A stretch of 64,000 nt of DNA from Dictyophora rubrovolvata (GCA_029959195.1 CP114124.1:124001-188000), one strand, 5' to 3'. Shown: positions 47,108 through 59,828, counted from the stretch's first letter. The notes: generated by a model not told the origin, from the letters alone. Made by a program: numbers and translations.

Positions 47108-48930
47108 CTGGCAAAAAAATCGTGCAAAGCGAGAAAGAAATTTGAAAAGATGAAGCGTGCAAAGGGACTATCCGTTCAGCGTGATTTGGTCAGAAAACCA
47201 GCTAGAGAAAGCTATACATTTCCGTTGGAGATGGAGGAGGAAAGAAGGGGACTATATCAGTGACAGTCTTTCAGTTTAACGCAAAAGGAGTCCGGGTCCT
47301 GCCATGTGCCAAAAAAAAAAAACATGGTCCCCAATAACATAGATCCAAGGCGCCTGATAGGCAAGCGCTTGACTGCTGATGGACTGAAGAGAAGAGGAAA
47401 AAATAAGTTTTGAGCTACGGTAGATGAAAAAAGTAAAAGGAAATTTGTTAGGACTAAAAAGAATAATCCTTGTCAAAACACGGGCCAATAGACTGGCCGC
47501 GTCTAGGAACTAATACAGATGATAGAATTTTAAGAAGAGAACGAGCTGCCCTTGCGGAAACGATACCCCTGGTCCTGTGTGACAAGAATCGTTTATCATG
47601 ACACTGAATAACCAATGGAGAGGCTAAATTGAGCCTTTCGGTATATCTCAATTGCGCTCTCACGGGAGTAGAGGCGCGCTGAAGGGGTAACAAAATATTT
47701 AGGAACGCCGTGAACTTGGTGAGCTCAGTTGAAACAATGGTGAAAAAAAAACCTGCAGGAAGGATCAAGGAAACAGAAAGTACCCTAGTAACGAGGGAAA
47801 AAATAGATTTCACTTATGGCAATTCACGTTGAATCAGAATTTATGGTAAATATTGTCAGACAAGACTGGTTGGCAATATGAATGAGGTCAGTTTGCTGGC
47901 GCCGTATTAGCTGAGAAAAAAAAACGTCAGACGTGTCTCCAAAACAATACATCGTGTGTCACCTTAACTTCGACTAGACCGAGCAGCTAGTGAATTTCGG
48001 GAGAGCATGTGCCCAACAGTCAAATTTGGAAGGTTCCGAATATATACTTTAAGTCTCGAACCATCACATCCATGGCTTCCCGAACTCCGCTACGTATAAA
48101 ATTTTTTTTGAGCATATCCACTGGTTCCGTCCACGAGTTCTTTCATTTAGAAGACCAGTGACATGCTTTCCAGTGTATGAGATAATATCTGCATCTCATA
48201 CTTACTGAGGAAACATAATTATTCCTCATTTGGGAAAAAAGTGCCACGTGTTATTTGGGACCCATAGCAAATCTTCGTAAAAAGGATCTAAATGATGGGG
48301 TGCAAATATGATACGAGATGGCAAAGTTGAATTGATCCGGGTTCTAGACGTGAGATTGAAATCTTCCATCATAGAACGTATACGTGGGGCCTTATAATCA
48401 CATCCCTAAATATAGACAGTACGAAATACTACATAAAAACATAAATACTTATTTGAGGAGAGTCTTCCCTGCTCGAAAACGACCATGACAGGTATGAGTA
48501 AAAGTTGACTAAAAAGAAGGGGCCGTGAACGTTCTTCGCCTATGAGAAACACGAAGTTACTTGCCTGCAAGTCATATATCACTAATTCTAATACACGAAG
48601 GAAGAAAAAGTTTCAAATCTTAGTCTCATCCCATTGTTAATACAAAGCCTTGCCGGTGTTCTACGCGTAGCCATTAATCGTGTTGCCCGTCAAACGACCT
48701 TGAGGCGAAAAGGATCTGATGACAACCAATTTAAATTGAAGTTTATGGTTGTTTTCTAACCCTCATTTTTTTAAAAAAAAATCACACATAAGGGATCGGG
48801 ATCAAACCCCATTGGATTGGAGGTGTGTGAGGTGGGCCAATTTGACACGAGCGTCGTTCTAGTTTGTGGATGTAGATTAAAAAAGTCACTATGTCACTGG
48901 GGTCACACGCCAAGCTCCGTGAACTCGAAG
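47108..48930. other. intergenic, no firm gene
   Basis: About 1.8 kb between divergent zinc-finger gene D and VPS28. A minus-strand frame at 47454-47813 begins with a hydrophobic run (MKSIFSLVTRVLSVSLIL) but has no motif, no partner exon and a basic low-value tail, so I leave it uncalled. Both promoters must lie here. Confidence 0.4.
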
Positions 48931-49867
48931 ATGCCGCCACTGCTGTCCTTAGACGAAGAAGCCCGTTTATACACTACTAATTCCGAAAGAGAAAAATATG
49001 AATCTCAAGCAACATTATTTGGTGTTATAGTGGCTCTGGATTACCTTGAAAGAGCTTATGTCAGAGACTCCATTCCTGCCAGCGAGTAAGTTTTTCCTTC
49101 CGCTGTGGATCTCCTATCTCTAAGCTATCGTTGTTCAAAGAGATATTCGCCGGCTTGCACAAGACTTATATCACAATATAAAGTCATGCTGAAACTCGTG
49201 GGTGACGCCGTTCCATCTGTGGAACATTTCATGACGCAATATAAGGTGAGTCAAAACGGGCGGGAAATGTCTATCATCCCTTTACGTTTTCATCATGATT
49301 TAGATGGATCATCCAGCTGCATTGCATAGATTGAAGGTCGGAGTACCGGCTACTGTTGAACATTCCACCGAGGCCGGTGTCGAAACTGGCAAATGGGTGG
49401 CGGAAACAACTCAGGTGAGTTGTTGATCTTGACCTCCGTTTTTGACCACTCATAGACACCCTTTTCAGAACTTTATTACGTTTATGGATGCTTTGAAATT
49501 GCGATTGCGTGCTAAAGATCAGCTGCATCCCCTTCTTCAAGATCTTGTAACAGGTTATGCCCGTTTCAAAGCCAGCAAAGATTGGGAAGGAAGAAGTAAG
49601 CTGGTGGCATGGTAAGGGGAAATGGTCACTGAGAACTCTTCTTCTTCTGGCTAGTTTCAAATTTATTCTCCTTTATTCTCATAGGCTTATCACATTGAAC
49701 GGGATGAAAGCTTCTGAGGAAATATCTGAGGAACAATCACGACAGGTTCGCGGTAATCTATCCATCAATCTCGTTCTTATTTTAAAGTCTAGCTTCTTTT
49801 TGACGTCGATCATGCGTATGCCGAGTTTTTCCGCAGCTTAAGTAGTGGCAAAGATGAATCAACTTGA
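48931..49867 (+). CDS. VPS28: ESCRT-I subunit Vps28
   Basis: Several exons encode about 215 residues. The start MPPLLSLDEEARLYT precedes the conserved Vps28 N-terminal helices: SEREKYESQATLFGVIVALD, YLERAYVRDSIPASEYSPAC and LISQYKVMLKLVGDAVPSVE with FMTQYKMDHPAALHRL. The linker VGVPATVEHSTE leads to the C-terminal four-helix domain: ETTQNFITFMDALKLRLRAK, DQLHPLLQDLVTGYARF, WEGRSKLVAWLITLNGMKAS and SEEQSRQLLFDVDHAYAEFF. The stop is at 49865-49867. Length and both domains match the family. It is a core subunit of ESCRT-I, sorting ubiquitinated cargo into multivesicular endosomes through contacts with Vps23 and ESCRT-II. No defect is seen. It lies head to tail with the glycine-cleavage gene, 172 bp apart. 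Confidence 0.9.
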
Positions 49868-50039
49868 CATTGTTAGAACTAGCAATCAACTTTTGAAACA
49901 TTCCTGTCCCAGTTTGTATTATTAGCAAATTATTAGCGAGTTATTTATGGCGGAAATAGCCGATGTGACACACGGCACGTGCGACGTGGCAATCCTGTGA
50001 CTCAATCCGTACCCCTTATACTGTGCGGTCTCCAAAATA

Positions 50040-51804
50040 ATGCTACGAAATCAATATCAATTGGCTCAAACACGGGGCTGTGTAAATACCATAGAATCAT
50101 TATGTCGGCGAAGGAACACCTGCTTTGGCGGTCCTTTACGTTGTGCTAGCTCAAGCTCCGAAGTCAGGTTCTATACCCATCTCTCGTTGCTTGGTCAATG
50201 CTGAAACAGATTCTACTGATAATGATTAGTTGAGGAAGACAGGTCTTTACGATTTTCATACCAAACATGGAGCAAAAATGACCCCGTTTGGGGGGTATCT
50301 GATGCCGTTATCGTATGGAAGCGTTGGACAAGGTAAGGTATCCTAAAGCGAAAATATAGTTTTATAATTGACTAAAACGTCCCTTTTCCCCTTATGATAG
50401 TTGCCAGTCATCACCACGTACGAAATCATGCCGGTTTATTTGATGTTGGACACATGGTCCAGTCAATGTGCGTCCATTTTGTTACCGCAAGTGAGATATA
50501 ACTTCACGACTCTGCAGCTTTCGCGGTCCCTCGGTGCTCCAATTCCTCGAATACCTTACCCCATCAGGGCTCTCAGCCCTTGCACCATTTGCATCAACTC
50601 TTTCGGTGCTTTTGAATGAGGAGGGCGGAATAATTGATGATCTGGTCATAACCAAGCATTCGAATCAAGAATTTTATGTGGTTACAAATGCAGGAAGGCG
50701 AGAACGCGACATAAGTTGGTTCTCTGAGCAGATCACAAGATGGAACGAATCCCGAAATGATAGGGTGGAAATGGAGGTCTTGGAAGACTGGGGTCTCGTT
50801 GCTTTACAAGGTACGCCCACGACTCTCAGGATTGAATAATTTGTTTTTTTCTATTTGGTTTTCCCGGATTTGTTTTTGTGATTAATCAAAAAAAAGGTCC
50901 AGAAGCTTCTCAAAATCTTCAAAAACTCACTCGAGAGGATCTGGCTCCTCTTACATTCGGTCGAGCCGCTAATTTGCTTGTTGATGGTGTAAGAGTCCAC
51001 GTGGCTCGTGGTGGTTACACAGGAGAAGATGGATTCGAGGCGCGTATCCTTTCAGTTCCTTGATTCTTTTGGTGAGCGGTACGAATCAAAGACAATCTTA
51101 TAGATCTCTATTCCGCCGGAACATACTGTTCGTATAGCTGAGTTATTATTACAAAATTCAGTTCAGCTGGCTGGTCTGGCCGCACGAGATAGTCTCCGTT
51201 TAGAAGCCGGTCTTTGTTTGTATGGAAACGATCTAGATGAAGAAACGAGTCCCATAGAAGCTGGCTTAGCATGGGTAATTGGTTGGTCTTTTTTTACTAT
51301 CAGCTCCTAGGCGCTGTTCAGTAATCAATATCTTGTTTAAAAAAATTAGCCAAAAATCGTCGGCAGCCTGGGGCGTTCATTGGTGCGGATGCGGTAACCA
51401 AACATCTTAAAGATGGCCCTCCGAGGCGTAGAATTGGATTGGTTGTCGAAGGTGCCCCAGCTCGAGGTGAATTGTGACTATCTCGATTGTTTTATCTCTA
51501 ATAGCTCTCTGATCATGTCGGCATGGCTACAGGAGATGCGAAGATCTATAGTCCTGATAGCGAATTACTCGGTTGAGGATTCTCTTCAGTTACCTACTGT
51601 GCTCTGTAACTGATTTCTTTTTCTTTAGGTAAAGTTACATCTGGTATACCCTCACCCACTTTAAGTAAGAACATTGCGATGGGTTACGTGAAATTCGGGT
51701 GGCATAAGAAAGGAACTGAAGTTCAGGTCAAAGTGCGCAATGAAATGAGGAGAGCGGTTATCTCGTCAATGCCTTTCATTGAAACCAGATACTGGAGGGG
51801 ATAG
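50040..51804 (+). CDS. GCV1: aminomethyltransferase, glycine cleavage T-protein, mitochondrial
   Basis: The ATG at 50040 opens an Arg-rich presequence ([23 protein letters not shown]) that looks like a mitochondrial import signal. The mature part follows: [48 protein letters not shown] and [19 protein letters not shown] (folate site). [72 protein letters not shown] and [20 protein letters not shown] complete it, ending RYWRG at 51804. These are the full set of T-protein landmarks across several exons. It transfers the aminomethyl carbon from lipoyl H-protein to tetrahydrofolate in the mitochondrial matrix. The first acceptor is placed at TTGAG|GAAGAC because the earlier one would give a stop. 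Confidence 0.9.
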
Positions 51805-53321
51805 TCCGTTTGCTTATAGTTTTTCCGATCGACCCCATGCACCGCCGACTCGGATAGCCATGGGCTTCAACGCCTATTCACGGTTTATAGCAAAAGTCAA
51901 GATATATATTTGCCCATTGAATAGCCACATTCAATATAAAATAATAATAAGATGAAACCCTCTCTTTTCTTCTTGTTGAAACGCTAGATCATCGCCGACA
52001 GGTATATACGATATCACCGGCTTATACATACAAAGTATGGGTGTGCAGTATTGCCGTGCAACCAACACCCGGACGCATCTTTAAACCCCGGTTTCAAAGC
52101 AAGTTCATCAGAAAATTTTAATTTTGAAGCTGATTGCCGCTTCACCCATAATATTAAAAGTCTTGATTGGGAATGTAGAGCTAAAATGTCAACTGAACAG
52201 TTTCAACGCCGGAATTCGATCATAAACTTTTTTTTTTTCGGAAACCGAGATCAAGTTGCTTGTAACGTGAAAATGACGTATAAAATACTTTTGGGAGCCT
52301 GGGGCGGCATCAATGACAGGAACAAAGGAAAGATAGGCAGGTAGTTACGGACTTTGTGTTTTCCGGTATGGCTCATTTCGAAAAACTTGTAAACTTGAAC
52401 GGCAAGCAGTCAAATTGAATTTGATTTTTTTTACGCTGCGCGCGGTTTCATCGCAGTAAGCAACACTCAAAGCGTGTGATGTAGATAACCAGTGTGACCC
52501 GAAGATGGGAGTAAGTGAAGTAAAATTAAGTTTCTAAGTTAACATTTTCACTCTGTGGGGTTTCCGCGCAATGGGCACAACCCTAAAACCTTTGCCGGTG
52601 GCACCGTTGGTGATAGTACATTACTAGTAATTCTTGTTGCGCCGCAAGCACTTATTTAGATGTTCCGGAAACCAACGCAGTTGAGCTCGCTTGAAATCTT
52701 TGCGAGTTTAGCTTTACTCATGCAGTCACAAATTACAATAAGCCTTGTAGCCCGTGGGCACCTCGGGGGCACCTCGAGAGCCAGACATCTAACCGGGACG
52801 CGCCACAAACACAAATAGTATATGCTGTTTATTCTTATTGTTTGCTCCAATTGAATTGTACTCATGAGTAGAATTTTCAGCGCTCATGCGACAGATGGTC
52901 ATAAAAAAACGAGGTAATTTATACCGTATTGTCTCAAAGTTTAATTCCGACATAGTGTATAAAAATAATGGTCCAAGCATGGGAGCCAATGCGTTAGTGT
53001 AGAGCTCAATCAAGTAAGTGCTATTTAAATCCTCTATTAATGATGAAATTGGAAGCGTTTGTCCATCGAAGTCCCGTCTACCGAGATATGCCATTGCCCG
53101 CCAGTATTGAATTTAGAACCAGGCCAAGGTCACAGGTGAGATGCCGTAAGTCGCGTTGGTGTTTGACGGTTGGGAAATGGATCCGTTGACGCGTTGGCAT
53201 TTGACACTGACATACTTCCACGATATAAATGTCAATGTCAATGAGGACACAACGTTAACATTATTAGATCTCGATTAAGTCACCGACAAGGATAACTGGG
53301 TAATCATTTTTAGAGTCCAAG
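51805..53321. other. intergenic, no gene seen
   Basis: About 1.5 kb after the glycine-cleavage gene. Short frames only; no repeat was recognised. The end includes the promoter of the first HsbA-like gene. Confidence 0.4.
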
Positions 53322-54178
53322 ATGATTTTTGTCTTTGGCCTCCTCCTTGTCTCCAGTAACGGTGAACACAAAGAGAGAATTCGGCATCTCTGCAGTCTTA
53401 AACGACATCACCGATTTACAAGCAGATGTTGTATGTGCTTGAATTTTTCCACTTATCTTTCTCGTATAACTCCCCCTCACACATACATTTAAGGCGGATT
53501 TAGGCACTGCACTCAACGCCACACCAACAACGGGCACCAACATTCCTAGTGTCGCAGTACGTTTGATAACTTTTCAGTTGTCAGACCGGTCGTTCTTGCT
53601 TGTTGATAGTTATGCATAGGCAGCAGTGATAAATGCGGCAAATACATTAGTGACATTAACCCAATTAACAGCTAATGTTAAAGTGAGACGTCCTGACAAA
53701 TATCTGGGTACTGAATCCTAACAGTCATTGAACACATGTACAGAGTCTTGTAACCACAATCGATACGACGGATGCTGAAACTATCTTGGCAGAATTGACC
53801 ACAATTCAACAAGGTATACTTGACGGTACAACAACGTTCGTATCGAGAGAAAACGTGCTTGAAGGAGCATTTACCGGAATTGGATTCTTTGCAGTGACAA
53901 ATGCCAAGGATTTTCTTGATGTGCATTATTACTTAACAGGATTTTCACAACACTGACATGACTTAACTTGAATGGACAGGCAATGATCAATGCAGTGTTA
54001 CAGGCTGTTCCGGTAAGCCGTAACAAGAGATAAAATTGACAAACACACTGATCGACGCCGCTTATAGCAACAAAATCAAGCAGCCGTACTAGCACTGAAG
54101 GATGGACTCGATAGTGCGCTGACGTCCGCCTCAGCAGCTTTTCCGTCTTGTAACACCCTAATCAGTATATCCATCTAA
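53322..54178 (+). CDS. HsbA-like (hydrophobic surface-binding) protein 1, signal peptide out of frame
   Basis: The body is an intact HsbA-like chain over several exons: VTVNTKREFGISAVLNDI, TDLQADV, ADLGTALNATPTTGTN, AAVINAANTLVTLTQLTANV, TTIDTTDAETILAELTTIQQ, VLEGAFTGIGFFAVTNAKDF and AVLALKDGLDSALTSASAAF, ending FPSCNTLISISI at 54178. It aligns exon by exon with the copy at 58972. The expected signal peptide (ATG at 53322, MIFVFGLLLVSS) reads one base out of frame with the body. Compared with the second copy, about 20 nt are missing between the leader and SPVTV, not a multiple of three. Either the gene lost secretion, or a different first exon is used. HsbA proteins are small secreted helical proteins that adhere to hydrophobic surfaces and can recruit hydrolases. 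Confidence 0.6.
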
Positions 54179-54706
54179 ATTCTTCGTGTTATAAATTCCT
54201 CCAAAGGGTAGGAGTATATAGGAGATCCTGCGAGCCCTAAATAAAGATAAACCAATTGTTAATTGGGTTCTCACTATATCAAATGATCAACTGTAACATC
54301 AAATCACGTTCGTGAGTTTGTATTGATAATATCAATAATTACCTTCACTAGTGTTCAATCAATCTTCAACGGGTGCAATATTTCTAATTTCCCGCGACCT
54401 GTTGCATCAATTCCAAAAAATACATATCGGTGAGAGATTGAGTAACTTTCTCCAGAACCAAAGAAACGAAGTGTTGAGGATATGAAGTAAAATTAATCTT
54501 CAGATTGTCTTCAGAGTCACTGAAGGGCTATGAACAAACACAAACAAACATTAGCGGAAGCAACTTACGTAAATCCTACGGCACGGCCGCCGAGAGTCTC
54601 GCATGCAACAAGTGAACGCATCCAGGCCATAATGTGGGTAATGCTCACCGACAACAAAGAGTCTTTGTTCCTCTACTAGTTTTGATTCATTCAAGTCTTC
54701 AACAAA
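54179..54706. other. intergenic, no gene seen
   Basis: 528 bp between the first HsbA-like gene and the F-box gene, AT-rich; it contains the F-box promoter. Confidence 0.45.
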
Positions 54707-56497
54707 ATGCCTAATTCACCTGTATCTACTCGTCTTCCTTTCGAAATTCTTCGGGAAATAGTTCTTTTCGCCTACGTGTACATACCGGAGCCGTATGAAC
54801 CTAAAGACGAACACGAATTGGATTTACAAGTGGTATCGCCTCCCATAACTGCGTCGCATGTATGCCGCTCGTGGAGATATCATCTTTTGTCGGATTCGAC
54901 GTTGTGGACATGCATTTTGATACCACAAATCAAACCGAATGGAATAATGGAGTTACTTCGTCGTTCGGAACGTTCCCCTTCATTGAACATTTTTATCTTA
55001 TTGAGGGATAATCGCGCGCTGAATTCGGATGACACTCCAAATATTTTTCACCCCCTTTTCGAGAATATCCGTCGATTTGAAACATTGCACGTAGTGGTTA
55101 ACGCTACAGACGACGACTATCTTTCTCGCCCTAATTCCCCCGATTATTTGCAATCATACACCACTCAAATACTATCACTTATTCAGCAACCCGCACCCAA
55201 ACTAAAAACATTCCGTTTTTGGTATGAAAATCCCCGCCACCCTCTCCAAGAAACATATCTAGACACTTTATTTTCCGGAGAAGCACTCAATCTCGAACGC
55301 TTACAGCATCGATTTTCCGACGATTTTCGAGAATTGAGTTGTCCTTTATTCCACAACCTGTCTGAGCTTTACATCACTATAGTCCAAACTGTCCTCCAAA
55401 CTGTCGTTGACTTTGGTCGTTTTCTCGATCTTATCGAATTGTCACCCAACCTCGAGTTGCTCTGGTTTTATGGAGATTGGGCCTCGCAGGTTGACATATC
55501 CTCGGAATTTCCTCCTTCCCGCGAAGTTCAGTTGCCATTCCTTAAAAGGCTGATGCTCGACGTGAGCCATGTGATCGAATTCAGGGATTTGCTCTTGAGT
55601 CATGTAGTTGTTCCCGGAGATATCAAATGGTGGATTTCCACCCGGCAGTCTATCTATCTCTACTACCAAGACGAGCACTTCTCTCAGGCTTTTCTCGACC
55701 TTTTGCCTACCACACGTTTTACATCCCTCCAGATACAGTTTCGCGTTCGCGATGAGTCATTAGTGAGCGTGGCCTTTGAAGAAGAGCATCGTGGCCCAGT
55801 TTATCTCAATCAATTCGAGCACAAGAAACTTGTGTATCTGTACGACAACATATATGACTTAATGGAATTATGGGATCCATTAATGCTGCATCTCGAACCA
55901 TCATGCCATGTGACTCACCTGTATCTTGAATTCGAGGCTTCGTTGGAGTATTGGAAAATATTTCCAAAGATTTTCGGGTCAATGTGGAATCTCGAATACC
56001 TGACAATCAAACAAAATCCCACGCTATATCCCCCCCCTAGTCCTCACACGGATGACGTTGACCCGTATTTAGGATGTTTGTCTGCATTGATACCCAGTCC
56101 AGAAAAATTGGCGGCTTGGGAATATAAGGGGTACAATACGAATACCAAAAACGTCACCGACGAAATTTCAATATTGGATTCTGATTTGGACTCGATTGAT
56201 TCCGACTCGGATGATTCTGATTCGACCAATCAATCCGACTATGTACCATCATTGACCCTTACAATCGCGTTCCCGTGTCTCTTTTTAAAAGAGCTGGCCA
56301 TAGAACTGAAGTTCCTCACCAAAGCTCATGCGTCCGTGCTTCTTGTCTGCTACAAAAGACGACGAGAGGAAGGATATCCTTTGCGGATAATCGTTCGTTG
56401 CGAAGAAATGGAAGAAGGCGTCGAACACATTCTGCCACAGACCGGAGATGCAGATGACACCATTCACGTCTCAATTGTTTCGTTTACTTGGAATTAA
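54707..56497 (+). CDS. F-box domain protein (F-box-like, intronless)
   Basis: A single uninterrupted frame of 596 residues. The N-terminus (residues about 8-65) holds an F-box: LPFEILREIVLFAYVYIPEP, then HVCRSWRYHLLSDSTLWTCI, the helix and Trp pattern of the fungal F-box-like family. The rest has leucine-rich, repeat-like strands (LERLQHRFSD, LSPNLELLWFYGD, LEPSCHVTHLYLEFEA) with an acidic Asp/Ser insert (SDLDSIDSDSDDSDSTNQSD) at about residues 485-510. The C-terminus has a basic patch (CYKRRREEG). Such proteins are expanded in Agaricomycetes and probably act as substrate adaptors of SCF ubiquitin ligases. The target is unknown. It is intronless, unlike all other genes here, which suggests a retrocopy origin or simply the normal form of this family. 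Confidence 0.8.
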   Translation: MPNSPVSTRLPFEILREIVLFAYVYIPEPYEPKDEHELDLQVVSPPITASHVCRSWRYHLLSDSTLWTCILIPQIKPNGIMELLRRSERSPSLNIFILLRDNRALNSDDTPNIFHPLFENIRRFETLHVVVNATDDDYLSRPNSPDYLQSYTTQILSLIQQPAPKLKTFRFWYENPRHPLQETYLDTLFSGEALNLERLQHRFSDDFRELSCPLFHNLSELYITIVQTVLQTVVDFGRFLDLIELSPNLELLWFYGDWASQVDISSEFPPSREVQLPFLKRLMLDVSHVIEFRDLLLSHVVVPGDIKWWISTRQSIYLYYQDEHFSQAFLDLLPTTRFTSLQIQFRVRDESLVSVAFEEEHRGPVYLNQFEHKKLVYLYDNIYDLMELWDPLMLHLEPSCHVTHLYLEFEASLEYWKIFPKIFGSMWNLEYLTIKQNPTLYPPPSPHTDDVDPYLGCLSALIPSPEKLAAWEYKGYNTNTKNVTDEISILDSDLDSIDSDSDDSDSTNQSDYVPSLTLTIAFPCLFLKELAIELKFLTKAHASVLLVCYKRRREEGYPLRIIVRCEEMEEGVEHILPQTGDADDTIHVSIVSFTWN

Positions 56498-58971
56498 TTC
56501 TTTCACAAAACCAAAACAAGTTAGAAGTCATGACGGTGCTTCTACGCTTCGTGGTGAGCAAATCCAGCTAACAAAATTGAATGTCGTCTCATCGATCTTT
56601 AACTTGTTCAATTCATTACAGGCTCCATCCCTTATGTTATCATTTAATACACCGCCAGTGCTCAGTTACTGGGGATGATACTGTACATATTATGTATGAA
56701 GAGAGTCAAATTCATCACTTGATTTAATAAGAGAGACGGCCTTGTATATCATCATACTTCAGTCGAGCTAGCCTGTTTCAAGTCATATTCCTGCTAATTC
56801 TAATAATAGCTATAAGCGAAGAATATTTCTACTGAGAATCACCTACACGTCATACTGGCAAAAAAAGTCTAGTGCACGTGGAGTGCAGACAGTAGATGAA
56901 GAAGAGAAGGGGAAAAGTGGCATTTTGAATACGTAAAAAAAGGGCTCATAACATCACTACTTGATTACTATGATTCAACAATCCCTTTTTGGTTCGGATA
57001 CGTTCGTTTCAGTATATACTATTATTATTGATTCTGTAGGTAGCGTCAGCATTATTGAGTAGAAACATCGATGCATCCGTACTGCAGTCTGACTATGTGA
57101 AACTTCAAATGTAGAATCACGCCAACCGTGTAGTGAGAGATAAGAACCCAGGTTTGGGTGGCGAATTGTGAATCTATTAATAGAGCAGACTAAAGTGCTC
57201 TTTGTGAAAACTTTTAGTCTTTTAAATGCCGAAATAAAGTGTCATGCCAGAAGACGTGAGTGAGGTCAGCAATCGGAAAAAGCGAAGAGCTCGGAAAAGA
57301 ACATCAGGAAAAAAGTCTCACGCTCATAGGGCTGTCCCCCTTTATACAGGCCTACATAAAGCTACATGACTCGGGGTGGCCCCGGGTAGTCACTAGTAGT
57401 CACCATAGGCCGATAGGATTGTCCATTTTTTTTTCTGATGAAGCTGCAGATTCTTCCGAGAAGCTGATGTATTCTATTGATTAGACAATTCTGCAGTCTG
57501 CAAGGTCCGAGTCCGAGTATCATCGCTCTGAAATTCGTCATTCAAATTTAAAGCCTTTTCGCGCCAAGATGAATGCCTGTGTTGTGTTGAATCAATTGAT
57601 GATAATTAAGCGAAGTCGACTGAGTCAGCCAAGAGATCACTAATGCAACACCTAGTCACCTAGTGTACATCCGCCGAAATTTTATACCTTGCCTTTGAGC
57701 TCGAATTAGGAATATTAAGGATTTGCTTCGGAGTTCCTAGTTAACTGGTCCGATGCGACGATGAAATCTGAGATTTGATCTCGGCAATTGGAGAGGACAC
57801 CGGTCACCATCGCCTGAGAAAATAGTACAAAAATAGTATTAAATAACATCAAATTACAAAGGGCTCTGCCCAATCATAAAGCGTGATGACTGATGAAGCT
57901 CCACTGAAACTTCGTACTTAGGAATGAGTAATATACTGGGCAATAAAAAAGGCTTCCTGACATGAGGAAACAATTGTGAATATAAGAGTAAAAAAAGCAG
58001 GAAGGATAGGATAGACAGAGGAGCATTAGCTGGAGAAGGAAGAAAAGACTGAAAAAAATGTAAGGCAGAGAGGGAGTTGAACCAACAACACAATATCCAG
58101 GTGGGATACACTGTACCGCTCAGACACAACATACTTTACATGCTTGCTCCTATCAACTGTATGATAATGCACTCACACTGTTGGAACATTGAAGACCCCA
58201 TGTGATATATTCATTCGTATTTTCCTGTTCTCAACCTCAGAAAACAAATCAATATATCAGTTACTTTTTTCGAAATGATGTCTAGCCAGCGCTTTCACAA
58301 TCTGTGGCAGCACGAAATGTTTACACAGTCTTATGGCTTTCTCATAGGGCGCAGACCTGTTCAGTGGACAATCTTAATCATGACTCATCGACGTCGTAGG
58401 GCTTTGCATCGCGGGTTCGTCTCCCTGTTATGTCACTTTTCTGTGACTTTTCAGTCACATTACTTTTTTTTTTCGGCTAAAAAACCATCGTTATCGAGTG
58501 GATCCTATTGGTTTGTGATGCTCTAGTTCTCCCGCTTAATTATTTGTTACCTTTTCTAAGTTCAGATTTGTATATTTAGAACGTCGCCTATTTATAACAA
58601 TTTTTTAGGTTACTGGGGTCCTCCATCCCAAACAGGCAATCGATCTCATTTCACTAAGCGGGATCGGACCAATCGACTGAACACTGATTTGGTTCTGATA
58701 AGTTACTATTTCGAGCCATGTATTGCCGATATGTACATATTGTATCATTCAAAAACGCTGCCGTAAGTGGCGATTATGTTGTTGTTTAGCGAATAGGAAG
58801 GTTAGGCGTTGACTTTGGACCTCTGACATACCGATTTGACAGGTGAACGCCGTAAAATTTAGTAGTCCTAACCGGACGTTTTAGTGTATTTCATATGAAA
58901 TTGGACATTACGCACATAAAAGCAGTAAAAAAGTAAACTCACCGAGAAGATTACCTGACTCGTAGTTAAAA
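56498..58971. other. gene-poor region
   Basis: About 2.5 kb with no supported gene. A minus-strand stretch near 58060-58140 has tRNA A-box- and B-box-like strings (TGTCTGAGCGGTAC; GGTTCAACTCC) and a T run after them, but no acceptor or T-stem pairing, so I did not call it. Open frames at 57260 and 58275 are short and without motif. Confidence 0.4.
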
Positions 58972-59828
58972 ATGATTCTTGCCTTTGCCGTTCTCCTTAT
59001 CACATCTCTGACCATTTTCGTATCTCCAGCAACGGTGAATACGAAGAGGGCGTCCAGTACTACAGCGGTTCTGTCTGATGTTAACGAGTTGGTAGCGGAC
59101 GTGGTACGCTTTTTCACGTTTATCGTCTTCTGGGAATCCTTCATGAAAGTTTTAGTCGGATTTAAACACTGCGATCAATAACATACCTCTAACTGGATCC
59201 AGTCTCAGTAGTGTAGTGGTGGGTCATTGTATAACCCTCCTTTACACGAACTCTGAGTCGATTGTTCCTTCGTAACACTAGACAGCAGGAATAAACGGGT
59301 TGAGCGTAATAGTGACATTGTCCCAATTGACTACAGACGTCAAGGTGACAATGGTTCAGACTTTCGAAAGCGACAAATAATAATTGGAATATAGAATCTT
59401 GCAACACCAATTGACCTTGCGGACGCCGAAACAGTCCTGGGACAGATGACGACGCTTCAACCACAAGTAATCAGTATCATAGAGGCATTTGCAGCTAGGA
59501 AGAACACAGTAGAGGGTGCGCTTAGTGGAGCTGGATTCTTTACATTGACAAATTTTCAAAATTTTATTAACGTGAGTAAGCATTTCTTCTGGATATTGAC
59601 AGTAACATGATGTACCGTGGTTTAGGCTATGGTTCAAGCGATGCAAAATGCTGTGCCCGTACGTCTTGTTATGAAGTTTATGAAACGGAAGAGCATGCTA
59701 ATAAACGTTTTCAGCCTGAAATAAGCCGAGCAACTATAACAACTTTGAAAGGTGGAATTGATAGTGCACTGACAGCTGCTTTAGCGGCTTTTCCGTCTTG
59801 TGGTTCTTTAATTAGTATAAGTCTGTAG
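58972..59828 (+). CDS. HsbA-like (hydrophobic surface-binding) protein 2
   Basis: An intact copy. The ATG at 58972 opens a signal peptide MILAFAVLLITSLTIFVS, then ATVNTKRASSTTAVLSDV and ELVADV. Exons continue SDLNTAINNIPLTGSSLSS, TAGINGLSVIVTLSQLTT, PIDLADAETVLGQMTTLQ, AFAARKNTVEGALSGAGF, FTLTNFQNFIN and ATITTLKGGIDSALTAAL, ending FPSCGSLISISL at 59828. About 185 residues, mostly helix, one Cys near the end. Exon boundaries match the first copy at 53322, so the two are tandem duplicates separated by the F-box gene. The family is secreted and binds hydrophobic solid surfaces. Secretion is predicted; the exact role in this fungus is unknown. Confidence 0.75.

Noticed and set aside
47454-47813. 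119-residue minus-strand frame with a signal-peptide-like start
   Set aside because: No domain, splice partner or paralogue; it lies in the promoter region of zinc-finger gene D.
58060-58145. tRNA-like gene on the minus strand
   Set aside because: A-box- and B-box-like strings and a T run are present, but acceptor stem, T stem and anticodon arm do not pair.
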